From contig JALGVQ010000003.1 in NCBI GenBank assembly GCA_025774615.1, positions 1 to 49,837 of the forward strand: 49,837 bases of DNA, written 5' to 3'. The stretch is from a bacterium (GTDB taxonomy: Bacteria; Blakebacterota; Blakebacteria; Blakebacterales; Blakebacteraceae). This document shows, piece after piece, positions 35,105 to 44,060 of the stretch (within the stretch, counting starts at the first letter, position 1; each line of letters begins with the position of its first letter). The position numbers were made by a program, and so were the translations under genes. The notes beneath the pieces are model-generated. The model made no database searches. It saw only the letters and a list, made by a program, of their open reading frames with translations, and had not been told where the DNA came from.

Positions 35105-37024
35105 TTACCGCCTGAGCACGATCCCCAGATAGATCGACCGCCCCATACTGCCATACCCCCATACCCAGACGGGTGAAGCATCGGTTATGTTCCGCATCCT
35201 GAGCCTCAGCAGAAGTGAATCATCAAGTTGCCATGAGACTTCACCATCCAGGAGTACGACCGGATCAAGATCGACGATCGGATAGGGTGGTGCAGACAGG
35301 TCTCTGTCCTTCCGGGTACCTATCCGGCGGAATCTCAGAGAAGTTGAGAGACTGGACTCCGGACGGTAGATGACACCGGCCGAGAGTGACATATCAGGCC
35401 GTCTCACCAGATCCTCCCCTGTCCGCTCGTCAACGGCCTCCATGATCGTGACCGAGGCATCGAGTCCGACACTACCCGAGAGCGCCAGCCGTGCCTCTCC
35501 CTCCCATCCTGCGAGCCGGACACTGCCCCGGTTACGGTAACTCGAGACCCAGGTCACTTCATCGGTCACGAAATCGATGAGATTGCCGATCTCCTGTCGA
35601 TAACGGGTGATCTCGACCGACCCTCTCTGCATGACCGGCACCTCGATGCCGGCATCCCACCCCGTCGATGTCTCCGCCTCGAGTGAGCTGTTGCCGTAAT
35701 CAGGACTGAACCTCTGATAGATGCTGGGAGCCCTGAAGCCGGTGCCTACCGAAAACCTCAGGCGCGCGCTGCCCACTCCGGTCGAGGCCGCCACCCTGCC
35801 TGTCGGTTGCATGCCGTAGTCGGTATAGGAGTCGATCCTGCCGCCGATGGTCAGCGCTACCCCGGCCACCGTAATCTGGTCCTGCAGGTAGAGCGCCGCA
35901 GATGACTGGCTTGCCTCCGGTACGTCATTCGTGAACGTACCCCAGGTCGAAACCGACTCATACCGGCTCCGGCCCTGCTGCCGTTCCAGGGTAACGCCGG
36001 CGGCGATCCTCTGACCGCGCAGCGAGAGGGTATGATGCCATTCCACGTTTTGTGTTGTGCCGAGGTAATCGCCGGAAGTCTGCGCATCATCAGTACTCCC
36101 CGGGTCGATCGGGTCGCGCAGTCCCCGATGGATGCGGCTACCGCCGATCGTCAACTGCTGTTCCCATCCCTCCTTCAGCTGTCTGTGAAGGGTGATGGCC
36201 CCGGTGAGATCGTTCTTCCATGACGTTGCGTTGGGATCGTCGCCACCCGGACCTCCCCAGTCATCGATATCGAAATCAGAACGGCTCGCCCTGACCGTCG
36301 CCGACAACCTGCCCGCCTTGAGTTCACGGTCGATACGAAGCGCGCCTGACCACATGCTCCAGGCATCTGCTTCGTCGTTTCCATCTCCTTCGACGGCGGT
36401 CGAGATACCTCCCATCTCTCTGCGGGAGATATCGACGGTCACACCGGTTCCCGAGACGATTCCGGAAAAACCGGCAGATGCGTTCACTGTCCGGTAACTG
36501 CCCGATTCGAGATCGAGCCACGGAGAGAATCCGGCCGTCGGGGCGCGGGTGATGATGTTCACGACACCCGCGATCGCATCAGAGCCATAGAGGGTACTCT
36601 GGGGACCCCTGACTATCTCGATCCGCTCGATGGCATCAGCCGATATCGTGCTCCAGTCGAAACTGCCTCCGGGGCTGATGGGATCGTTCACTGCGATCCC
36701 ATCCACCAGTACGAGCAGGTGCTCGAGTTTTCCACCTCTCAGGTAGACTCCTCCCGTTCCGGCTGCTTCTCCTGCCCGTGAGACTGCCATTCCGGGCAGG
36801 TAGGTGAGGGATTCCAGCAGTGTGGTGACACCTTGTGCCCGCAGGTCCTCCCCGTTGATGACAGAGACAGATGAACCGATCTCATCCGCGGACGTAGGGG
36901 TCCGTGTAGCGGTCACGATGATGGTGGGGAAGGTATAATCGGGCTGCTGTGTTGCTGCCAGGAGCTCGGATCCTGTGCCACCCGTCAGGAGTCCGGCTGT
37001 CAGAAGGCATGCTGTTACGCGCAT
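35105..37024 (-). CDS. TonB-dependent receptor, BtuB-like
   Basis: Signal peptide, YTFPTIIVTATRTPTSADEIGSSVSVINGEDLRAQGVTTLLESLTYLPGMAVSRAGEAAGTGGVYLRGGKLEHLLVLVDGIAVNDP plug domain. Preceded by a cobalamin riboswitch. Confidence 0.93.
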   Translation of the reverse strand: MRVTACLLTAGLLTGGTGSELLAATQQPDYTFPTIIVTATRTPTSADEIGSSVSVINGEDLRAQGVTTLLESLTYLPGMAVSRAGEAAGTGGVYLRGGKLEHLLVLVDGIAVNDPISPGGSFDWSTISADAIERIEIVRGPQSTLYGSDAIAGVVNIITRAPTAGFSPWLDLESGSYRTVNASAGFSGIVSGTGVTVDISRREMGGISTAVEGDGNDEADAWSMWSGALRIDRELKAGRLSATVRASRSDFDIDDWGGPGGDDPNATSWKNDLTGAITLHRQLKEGWEQQLTIGGSRIHRGLRDPIDPGSTDDAQTSGDYLGTTQNVEWHHTLSLRGQRIAAGVTLERQQGRSRYESVSTWGTFTNDVPEASQSSAALYLQDQITVAGVALTIGGRIDSYTDYGMQPTGRVAASTGVGSARLRFSVGTGFRAPSIYQRFSPDYGNSSLEAETSTGWDAGIEVPVMQRGSVEITRYRQEIGNLIDFVTDEVTWVSSYRNRGSVRLAGWEGEARLALSGSVGLDASVTIMEAVDERTGEDLVRRPDMSLSAGVIYRPESSLSTSLRFRRIGTRKDRDLSAPPYPIVDLDPVVLLDGEVSWQLDDSLLLRLRMRNITDASPVWVWGYGSMGRSIYLGIVLRR

Positions 37025-37045
37025 GAGACCTCCTCAGACTGAGTA

Positions 37046-37088
37046 TGAAAAAGAACGACCACCGGCCCGGAGGTTGGGAACGGTGGTC
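37046..37088 (-). terminator. Intrinsic terminator, probable riboswitch expression platform
   Basis: Minus strand GACCACCG-(16 nt)-CGGTGGTC followed by GTTCTTTTTC, between the riboswitch and the receptor start at 37024. Confidence 0.65.
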
Positions 37089-37149
37089 TGTCGGCCTGAG
37101 AGGTCGAGTGTCCACCATCACCCCACCCCCGCGGGTACATGCGGTCGAG

Positions 37150-37345
37150 CTTCCCAGCAGGTCTCCTGGCTCCCGGATCATCCTCCCGCCGCGCCTTCCC
37201 GAACGGCCAGCCCTCCCGGCGATTCAACCGGTCCGACCGTACCGATCAGTGGCATGAGGTCAACGTGACCTTGCGACGTTCGTCCCCGGTTACAGTGGCG
37301 GGGGCCGCGCCGGATTCACACCGGCTTCCCTCCTGGATCCCCTGA
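37150..37345 (-). promoter_or_regulatory. Cobalamin riboswitch
   Basis: Minus strand contains GGGAAGCCGGTGTGAATCCGGCGCGGCCCCCGCCACTGTAACCGGGG ... GGGAGCCAGGAGACCTGCTGGGAAG, the recognisable cobalamin riboswitch/B12-box sequences. Confidence 0.95.
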
Positions 37346-37502
37346 GGGATCACTGGAAAGCATCTGAATGTGAATGAAGAGTAGCAGGTGAATGCGACAT
37401 CGGACAACTTCAAAGAGATCGACAATTGAATGACTTCTCCCTCTGAAAGGTTATCTATATGGTTGGGCTCATCAATCGTCTGATAGGGCAGAGTATTGCA
37501 GA

Positions 37503-37531
37503 TTGACTCTACATTGACCCCTTACTAGTAT
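37503..37531 (+). promoter_or_regulatory. Sigma70-like promoter candidate
   Basis: TTGACT (37503-37508), 17-nt spacer, TAGTAT (37526-37531). GGAGGAC SD before the ATG at 37565. Confidence 0.45.
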
Positions 37532-37564
37532 TCGCTCCGCACATCGACCGGAGGACAGAATCAC

Positions 37565-38836
37565 ATGGCCAGATACTGGCATTCATCGACATTCAACGGC
37601 TTCTTCGTCGAAGGGAACCGTCAGGACCGGACCCTCACCGAACAGCTCTCCGAAGCACTCGAGGGCATCAGGACGAAGGAGATCATCGGTGCCGGATTTT
37701 ACATCTGGCTCGACAAGGGCGATCCCAAGATCCGGGTAAAAGACCTGGCCGACAGGACTCTTGTCGAACTCCTCGTACCGGAAGCGCCCGTCAAGCCCGT
37801 CAAGAAAGAGAAAAAACCGAAGGTCAAGGACGAGCTCCCCGTCGAAGGCGAGGAGGGTGTAGAGGAGGGTGTAGAGGAGGCTGTGGAACCCGAGCCAGAA
37901 CCAGAACCTGAGGAGGAAGAAGAACTTCCACCGGTTCCGGGGGAACTCGAGATCCTCAGGACACAGATCGATGAGATTCTGGGGAACCGCTTCGAGCGTG
38001 TAGACGTCATGCCCCCCGAAATGGGAATGAAGCTCGATCTTCAGCTTCCCAAATGGAATTCACCAAAGGCAATGGCGATCATCGAAGGTGAGCCGCTTGG
38101 CGGCACCGAAGAGATCGCGACCGCCACGGTGGGACGCAGGGGCGGCGGCATCACGCAGATCCTGGGACTGCTCGCGTTCGTCATCGCGATTGGTTTTGGA
38201 GCCTACTACGTGCTCACAAACCAGACTAACGATGACTACTTCGTCTATATGCCCGGCACCCAGTTCGAGAACATCGGCTCTGCTCGAGGATTCATCAACC
38301 ACAACGACGAATTGATCATCATCACCGTCCCGACCAGCTCCGACACCGGCTGGAACGCTGAAGGGTTCAGATTCGTGAGAGCCAATGACGATTCCATTGT
38401 GACAAACCGGTTCCTCTCTACAGAGAACGATGAGCTGCGGATCGACCATACCCGAGGAATCTGCGCGATACTCGAGCCCGCAGAACCTCTTGACTCGTCG
38501 ACTGCCGTCGAACTCAACGTTGCCGATCTTCAGTGGAACCAGAACCAGGGCTGGCAGGAGTTCTTCGCCACCGAGATCAATCGGGCCATCGTCTTCGGAT
38601 CCCTTGTCCGGGCTGATGACCAGCTCTGGCTCATGGCTGGTGACAACTTCATAGCTATCACCGAATGGGAGTTCCTGACAGATGAAGACCGGGTGAGACT
38701 CGCGTTCGCGGAGAGTGAGTCAAGGCGGGTAAACCTGGAGATCCAGTTCATTGAATCGCTGGCCTATGGCAGCGAACGGACCGCAGCGACGCATCGGCTC
38801 TTCAGGGCCGAGATCCGCAAGGTGAGCGTGGAGTAG
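37565..38836 (+). CDS. Unrecognised single-TM protein with acidic linker
   Basis: Basic Lys/Pro stretch, then an acidic EEGVEEGVEEAVEPEPEPEPEEEEE linker, one TM helix (ITQILGLLAFVIAIGFGAYYVLT), and a C-terminal domain. Good SD and coding-like sequence. Confidence 0.8.
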   Translation: MARYWHSSTFNGFFVEGNRQDRTLTEQLSEALEGIRTKEIIGAGFYIWLDKGDPKIRVKDLADRTLVELLVPEAPVKPVKKEKKPKVKDELPVEGEEGVEEGVEEAVEPEPEPEPEEEEELPPVPGELEILRTQIDEILGNRFERVDVMPPEMGMKLDLQLPKWNSPKAMAIIEGEPLGGTEEIATATVGRRGGGITQILGLLAFVIAIGFGAYYVLTNQTNDDYFVYMPGTQFENIGSARGFINHNDELIIITVPTSSDTGWNAEGFRFVRANDDSIVTNRFLSTENDELRIDHTRGICAILEPAEPLDSSTAVELNVADLQWNQNQGWQEFFATEINRAIVFGSLVRADDQLWLMAGDNFIAITEWEFLTDEDRVRLAFAESESRRVNLEIQFIESLAYGSERTAATHRLFRAEIRKVSVE

Positions 38837-38866
38837 CTTTCCGCAACAGGAAGAATGGGTGTATCA

Positions 38867-38905
38867 ACCCCGTTCGGTCCACGGACCGTGCGGGGTTTCT
38901 TCTTT
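38867..38905. terminator. Intrinsic terminator between convergent genes
   Basis: AACCCCG-ttc-GGTCC-ac-GGACC-gtg-CGGGGTTTCTTCTTTT: a strong stem followed by a T-rich tract on the plus strand. Confidence 0.8.
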
Positions 38906-40021
38906 TCAGTAGGCGAGATCGTTCAGCACGTTCCGCATGAAGGGGATATAGAACTTCCAGAAAGTCTCTTCCCCTGGAAAATGCTTCTCGATAATCGACG
39001 AAATGCCGCTCCTGATCTCGGGCATCCACCTGACCTGCGCGGGACCGAGCCAGGTCGGAGCTGTTCCCAGGTCAGCCGCGAGATAATAGGTGTTCCTTTC
39101 CACCCACTGCGAGACGATGGCGGGGAATGTGGTGGGGATCCTGTTCTCCTGCATGATTCCGTCACCAACACCGGTGAGAGAAAGCTGGATCATGGCCCGG
39201 ATCTGTTCCACACGGTTGGCCTCCACTATCTCGAACCACCCATTGACCGGAAGACCCGATTCGACACCTTCGGCAAGCGCGCCGTCGCGTCGTGTGAGAG
39301 TGATCCGTGGGCTGGCCTCCCGCACTTCCACCCCCGGTCTGAGAATCACGAACTTCTTCAGTTCCGGTTCCATGAGGATGATCCCGGGACCGGTGAAGTC
39401 CCAGGTCCGACCGATCTCCCTCTCGTAAAATGTCCGCGCCCAGAACGGAACCTTGAACATATTGCTGAGATCATCGAAACAGCCGCCGATCCAGCCGGTC
39501 CACGTCACACCGAATGCCTCCTCCAGTTTCCGGCGCGATCGATTGCCGCCCTCGTGAGAGGAATAGAAGAGGAAGGCTTCCGCCACGGTTGTACGTCCGG
39601 AGTTCACAAAGTCGACCACCGCGTCAACTTCGCGCAGGCTCAGGCCGGAATGGAGAAGCTCATCCCGGCGAGGGTTACGGAGCACCTCGAACTTCTCGGT
39701 GCCGCTCCTCCACACTCCTCGCAGGTCACAGAGGTAGAGCAGATCGATCTCTTCAAGCACCTCAGGTTCGAACCTTGCGATGCGTTCGGTCTGATTGGGG
39801 AAGAAACCGTAGTAGTTATCAAGACGGTAGGGACTCCCGTTCCTGCGGCGTATCCTCATCTGCTCAGTGAGCCAGGTGATCCCCGCGTGTGTTTTCACTT
39901 TGTCGTCGGTGACCGAGGCGTCCACTACCACCATGTCGACTGTCCTGTCATCCGCAAGCTTCCACGCAACTGGTGGAGCCAGAACCAGGATGAGGAAAAT
40001 CAGTAACAACAGCTTTTTCAT
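38906..40021 (-). CDS. Exported/membrane-anchored protein of unknown function
   Basis: N-terminal signal/TM (MKKLLLLIFLILVLAPPVAWKLA), then VDMVVVDASVTDDKVKTHAGITWLTEQMRIRRRNGSPYRLDNYYGFFPNQTERIARF...LLYLCDLRGVWR. No family recognised. Confidence 0.75.
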   Translation of the reverse strand: MKKLLLLIFLILVLAPPVAWKLADDRTVDMVVVDASVTDDKVKTHAGITWLTEQMRIRRRNGSPYRLDNYYGFFPNQTERIARFEPEVLEEIDLLYLCDLRGVWRSGTEKFEVLRNPRRDELLHSGLSLREVDAVVDFVNSGRTTVAEAFLFYSSHEGGNRSRRKLEEAFGVTWTGWIGGCFDDLSNMFKVPFWARTFYEREIGRTWDFTGPGIILMEPELKKFVILRPGVEVREASPRITLTRRDGALAEGVESGLPVNGWFEIVEANRVEQIRAMIQLSLTGVGDGIMQENRIPTTFPAIVSQWVERNTYYLAADLGTAPTWLGPAQVRWMPEIRSGISSIIEKHFPGEETFWKFYIPFMRNVLNDLAY

Positions 40022-40199
40022 GGTCAGGTCAGCCCTTCCGCGGCCAGCAGACTATGCCTACCCCCACATCAACGCATCATTAATGATACCGTGCTGCTTT
40101 CGGATAAGGATAGCGGAAAGCCCCCCCCTGCTGAGCGTATCGCCCGGTGAGGACGAAGCTGTGTACTTAATGCCTGAAGTCGGGTATCGTTCCATTACT

Positions 40200-41255
40200 A
40201 TGCAGATGAGTGAGACATGGCTTGAGGATATCGTCTGGGGCGGTGCCCTCCTGGGCGGCGGAGGAGGAGGCAGTGTCTCCGAAGGTCTGGCACTGGGCAG
40301 AGCCGCCTTCAGTGTCGGTCGACCGACGCTTGTTCATCCCGCCGATCATCCCCCAGAGGGACTGCTCGCTTCCTGTACCGTGGCTGAAGCGCCCGTAGGC
40401 AGGAGGGCCAATCTCAATCCCGGCCATCATATGCGCGTGGTCGAACTGCTTCGTGAGCACCTCAGCGGTGAATTGTCCGGGCTGATCCCCGAGGGTATGG
40501 GGGGACGAGCTGTCGTGGATGGATGGTACCCGTCGGCTGTGCTCGGTTTTCCGGTAATCGACCTCCCCGGTGACGGGCGGGGACACCCGCTCACCCTGCA
40601 GGGAACACTTGGTCTCACACAGGTGAAGGGATACATCTCATGGCAGGCCTGTGCGGGAGGTGATTCCAACCGCAGCGAATACGTCGAACTGTACGTCTCG
40701 GCTTCTCTACCTATAGCAGACAAACTGATCCGGAGAGCAGCCGCGCAGGCAGGCGGGACCGTCGCTGTCGCGCGCAATCCGATCGACCTGAATCGGGTGA
40801 TCGATGGCGGCGTTCCTGGCGGGATCCGGCTCGCTCAGGAACTTGGCAGGGATTATCGCAGACAGCTCGGCATGAGCCTTGAGCTAGCCGCTCACTGGCT
40901 CACCGAACAGCCGGGGGCGAGATACTGGGGTGAAGCGGAGGTCGGTGATTACCGGGAGAGTTTCACTCGTGGCATGTCGATCGGGATGATCGAATGCCCG
41001 CCATTCCGCCTGATGGCAGTCGGCACATTCATCACCATGGAACGGGACGGGGAATACCTGGCCCGTTATCCCGACCTTATCATCGCGCTCGACGCGCTCA
41101 ACGGAATGCCCCTGACGATCAATGAACTGAGCAAGGGACGTAAAATTCTTCTGCTCACGATCCCGTCACACAGTCTGAAACTGGGGGCCGGTGCGACCGA
41201 TACCAGCCTGTTGGAATCACTGGAAACGCTGACCGGCGTATCGATGGTTCAGTAA
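40200..41255 (+). CDS. DUF917 family protein
   Basis: WLEDIVWGGALLGGGGGGSVSEGLALGRAA glycine-rich N-terminus; C-terminal FITMERDGEYLARYPDLIIALDALNGMPLTINELSKGRKILLLTIP. Start within the ORF taken at 40200. Confidence 0.8.
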   Translation: MQMSETWLEDIVWGGALLGGGGGGSVSEGLALGRAAFSVGRPTLVHPADHPPEGLLASCTVAEAPVGRRANLNPGHHMRVVELLREHLSGELSGLIPEGMGGRAVVDGWYPSAVLGFPVIDLPGDGRGHPLTLQGTLGLTQVKGYISWQACAGGDSNRSEYVELYVSASLPIADKLIRRAAAQAGGTVAVARNPIDLNRVIDGGVPGGIRLAQELGRDYRRQLGMSLELAAHWLTEQPGARYWGEAEVGDYRESFTRGMSIGMIECPPFRLMAVGTFITMERDGEYLARYPDLIIALDALNGMPLTINELSKGRKILLLTIPSHSLKLGAGATDTSLLESLETLTGVSMVQ

Positions 41256-41292
41256 TGGTTCAGTAAGAGAACTACACTGCCTTCAGATGCAT

Positions 41293-41317
41293 CGGATAAT
41301 GACAGGCCAGTTATCCG
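41293..41317. repeat. Hairpin between convergent genes
   Basis: CGGATAA-(11 nt)-TTATCCG perfect 7-bp stem, no clear T-run. Confidence 0.45.
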
Positions 41318-41320
41318 CAA

Positions 41321-41794
41321 TCAGATCCCGGGCGGTACGTCTCCCATGGAAAAGTTGTCCACCCAGTTGCTCTCAATATCCACCAGGGAACGCGCGGCTT
41401 CCTGTGCATCGGTCAGCGCCGGATAGCGGCCGACCCTGACCCGGTACCAGGTTCCCATCCCGGGTATATCCGCCTTCTGCACATAGGCCTCCAGCCCCAT
41501 CTCCTGATACCTGCGGGCTTCACGATCAGCTTTCGTCTCTGTCTTCCAGGAAGAGAGCTGAATGGTGTAGAACCCGAAGGGACTCTCAGCAGCCTCCCGC
41601 ACCACGGCTGGTTCCTCCGCGGCGGCCGGCTGTTCGGTCGGTTGTACAGCTGGTTGCTGAGCCGGTTGTGTCGCAGGCTGTTCAACTGTAGCGGCTGGTT
41701 CTTCGTCGGCACCGCCGCCACATCCGACTGCCATTATGGTGATCATGATGAAAGGTATTACCGCGGCGAAAAACCGATTCCGTTCCACTCTCAT
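41321..41794 (-). CDS. SPOR-domain lipoprotein-like protein
   Basis: Lipobox-like MAVGCGGGADEE, Pro/Gln/Ala-rich linker, then SPOR-like GFYTIQLSSWKTETKADREARRYQEMGLEAYVQKADIPGMGTWYRVRVGRYPALTDAQEAARSL. Confidence 0.88.
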   Translation of the reverse strand: MRVERNRFFAAVIPFIMITIMAVGCGGGADEEPAATVEQPATQPAQQPAVQPTEQPAAAEEPAVVREAAESPFGFYTIQLSSWKTETKADREARRYQEMGLEAYVQKADIPGMGTWYRVRVGRYPALTDAQEAARSLVDIESNWVDNFSMGDVPPGI

Positions 41795-42008
41795 AGCCCT
41801 GAACTCTCCTGCCCTATCGTCTGATCGATCGACGTGGTGAGAAAGCTGTCGGTGAGAGCGTAACCATGTCGAGACGGCAGGTCAACCGGGGTGAGCCTTG
41901 ACACTCCCTGAAAGTGATGAGGATAATTCCATGATTCCAGACTCTTTACCTGGTGGGATTCCGGCGTAAACCTTCTGGCCTTCTGCTCATCACATGCGAG
42001 GAGTACCG

Positions 42009-44045
42009 ATGAGAACAACTCCCGGACAAACGGCCCTGCTGACGACACTCAGGGGAACGATGCTTTCCCTCCTGCTCGTCACGGGTGTCCAGGCCCAGCT
42101 TCCAGGCGGTGTGACCGTACCCGTTCCCGGTTACCGTCCGGTCGCGTCATACGAGATGGATGTGACCCTCGACCGTGAGAATCATACCGTTTCAGGAACT
42201 GAGGTAATCACCTTCCGGAACACCACCAGGCATCCGGTCACCGAACTTCTCTTCCACAGCTACTACAATGCCTGGAAGACCGATGGCAGTACCTGGCTCA
42301 GTTCCAGGGGCCGGAGGATCCCTCCCGATACCCCGGAAGAACGTCTCGCCTGGCTCCAGGTCACTGATGCCGTGATCCAGCCGAACATGTTCTTCAGCCG
42401 CGACGATATCATCGAGACATTCGCCTACATCCAGCCTGATGACGGGAATGTCTGGGATCAGACCCTCTTCCGGCTCGGATTGCCTCGCCCTCTTCCAGCC
42501 GGAGGCGAGGTGGAACTGCTCATCGAGTTCACACTAAAGGTACCACGGACCTTTTCCCGCACGGGATACATCGACGACTACTACTTCCTGGCCCAGTGGT
42601 TTCCGAAGATCGGAGTACTCACTGATGAAGGCTGGGAGGCGCACCAGTACTTCCCCGTGGAATATTTTGCCGACTACGGCACCTATGATGTCAGGATCAC
42701 CGTGCCGAGCGACTGCGTGGTCGGAGCAACCGGGGAGCTGACCGGACGACCGGAGGTCCATCAGGACGGAACCACCACCCACAGATTCAGACAGGAGATG
42801 GTCCACGACTTCGCCTGGGTGGCCTGGCCCGATTACCTGGTCTATACCGAGGATTATGAGTTCATGCCGGGGTACGAGACCGAGGTGACCCTGCTGCTCA
42901 CTCCCGAGCACAGGAGACTGCGTGACCGTTATCTCGACGCTACGAAATTCGGCATCAAGTACTACTCTGAATGGTTCGGTCCCTATCCCTACACCACCGC
43001 AACGATCGTCGATCCCGCTTTCAATTCAGGCGCCGGAGGCATGGAGTACCCCACCTTCTTCACCGGGGGCGCTCCACTCTTCGCAGCCGAGGGCGTTCTG
43101 CGTCCCGAGGGAGTCACGATCCACGAGTTCGGACATCAATACTGGTACGGGATCGTGGGGAACAATGAGGTGGTGGATGCATGGCTCGACGAAGGATTCA
43201 ACTCCTACAGTGAATCCCGCGTGCAGATGGTTGCATATGAACCGAACCGCGAGATGATGACCTTCTTCAACCTGCCGGTTGTTTTCGATGAGGTGGAGAT
43301 CCCCTTCCGATGGGCGGCGGCTCCTCGATACCGCTCTTCGGTGCTGACAGAACCACTCGATATGCCCAGCTATCAGAAACGCTACAGCTATGGAGCGAAC
43401 GCCTACAATAAAGGCGAGCTCATGCACTGGACCCTCGAGGGATTCCTCGGCTGGGAAACATGGCAGGAGGTGATGTCGACCTACTACGAACGGTGGAAGT
43501 TCAGGCACCCGACCTCAGAGGATTTCTTTGTAATAGCTAACGAGGTGTCGGGCATCGATCTGAATCCTTTCTTCGACACCTTCTACCATACGGCCTCGTT
43601 CATGGATTATGACATCTATGCTGTGGAGAACATTCGGAGCGAACCACCAGCCGGGTCGCTCGAGCGACCGGACTTCGCGCCCGGGGGTGGCCCCGAGTGG
43701 GCACCGGTCGATCCAGGTCCGGCCCCTGACGGGTGGCTCTCCCGCGTCACGATCAGGCGCCTCGGGGAGCTGATCCTGCCGGTCGAGGTTCTCGTTGAAT
43801 TCGGGGATGGCGATCAGGTGATCGAACGCTGGGATGGCAGGGATCGATCGATCACCTGGACCTGGCAGCGGCCCGATGAGGTTGTATCTGTAGTGATAGA
43901 TCCAGAGGAGAAGCTGGTCCTCGACATCAACCGTACCAATAATTCGTGGATACAGAAGGCTGACCATCGCGGGGCCAGGAAACTCGTGCTCCGCTGGCTG
44001 TTCTGGGTACAATCACTCCTCGAAATGCTGGTATTCACCAGTTAG
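42009..44045 (+). CDS. M1-family metallopeptidase (gluzincin)
   Basis: HEFGHQYWYGIVGNNEVVDAWLDEGFNSYSES zinc-binding HExxH...E motif (HEFGH). Signal peptide. SD GAGGAG before 42009. Confidence 0.93.
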   Translation: MRTTPGQTALLTTLRGTMLSLLLVTGVQAQLPGGVTVPVPGYRPVASYEMDVTLDRENHTVSGTEVITFRNTTRHPVTELLFHSYYNAWKTDGSTWLSSRGRRIPPDTPEERLAWLQVTDAVIQPNMFFSRDDIIETFAYIQPDDGNVWDQTLFRLGLPRPLPAGGEVELLIEFTLKVPRTFSRTGYIDDYYFLAQWFPKIGVLTDEGWEAHQYFPVEYFADYGTYDVRITVPSDCVVGATGELTGRPEVHQDGTTTHRFRQEMVHDFAWVAWPDYLVYTEDYEFMPGYETEVTLLLTPEHRRLRDRYLDATKFGIKYYSEWFGPYPYTTATIVDPAFNSGAGGMEYPTFFTGGAPLFAAEGVLRPEGVTIHEFGHQYWYGIVGNNEVVDAWLDEGFNSYSESRVQMVAYEPNREMMTFFNLPVVFDEVEIPFRWAAAPRYRSSVLTEPLDMPSYQKRYSYGANAYNKGELMHWTLEGFLGWETWQEVMSTYYERWKFRHPTSEDFFVIANEVSGIDLNPFFDTFYHTASFMDYDIYAVENIRSEPPAGSLERPDFAPGGGPEWAPVDPGPAPDGWLSRVTIRRLGELILPVEVLVEFGDGDQVIERWDGRDRSITWTWQRPDEVVSVVIDPEEKLVLDINRTNNSWIQKADHRGARKLVLRWLFWVQSLLEMLVFTS

Positions 44046-44060
44046 AAAGGGGGGCGAACG

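Noticed and set aside
37840-37925. GAGGAGGGTGTAGAGGAG-type repeats considered as a CRISPR or tandem repeat locus
   Set aside because: Only a codon-level acidic linker repeat inside a CDS; no spacers, no regular repeat length, no cas genes.
38855-40006. 383-aa plus-strand ORF
   Set aside because: Antisense to the exported protein gene 38906..40021, which has a signal sequence and sits against a terminator.
41600-41700. GGTTG-rich imperfect repeats
   Set aside because: Encodes the Pro/Gln/Ala linker of the SPOR protein (QPAQQPAVQPTEQPA), so it is an ordinary low-complexity linker.
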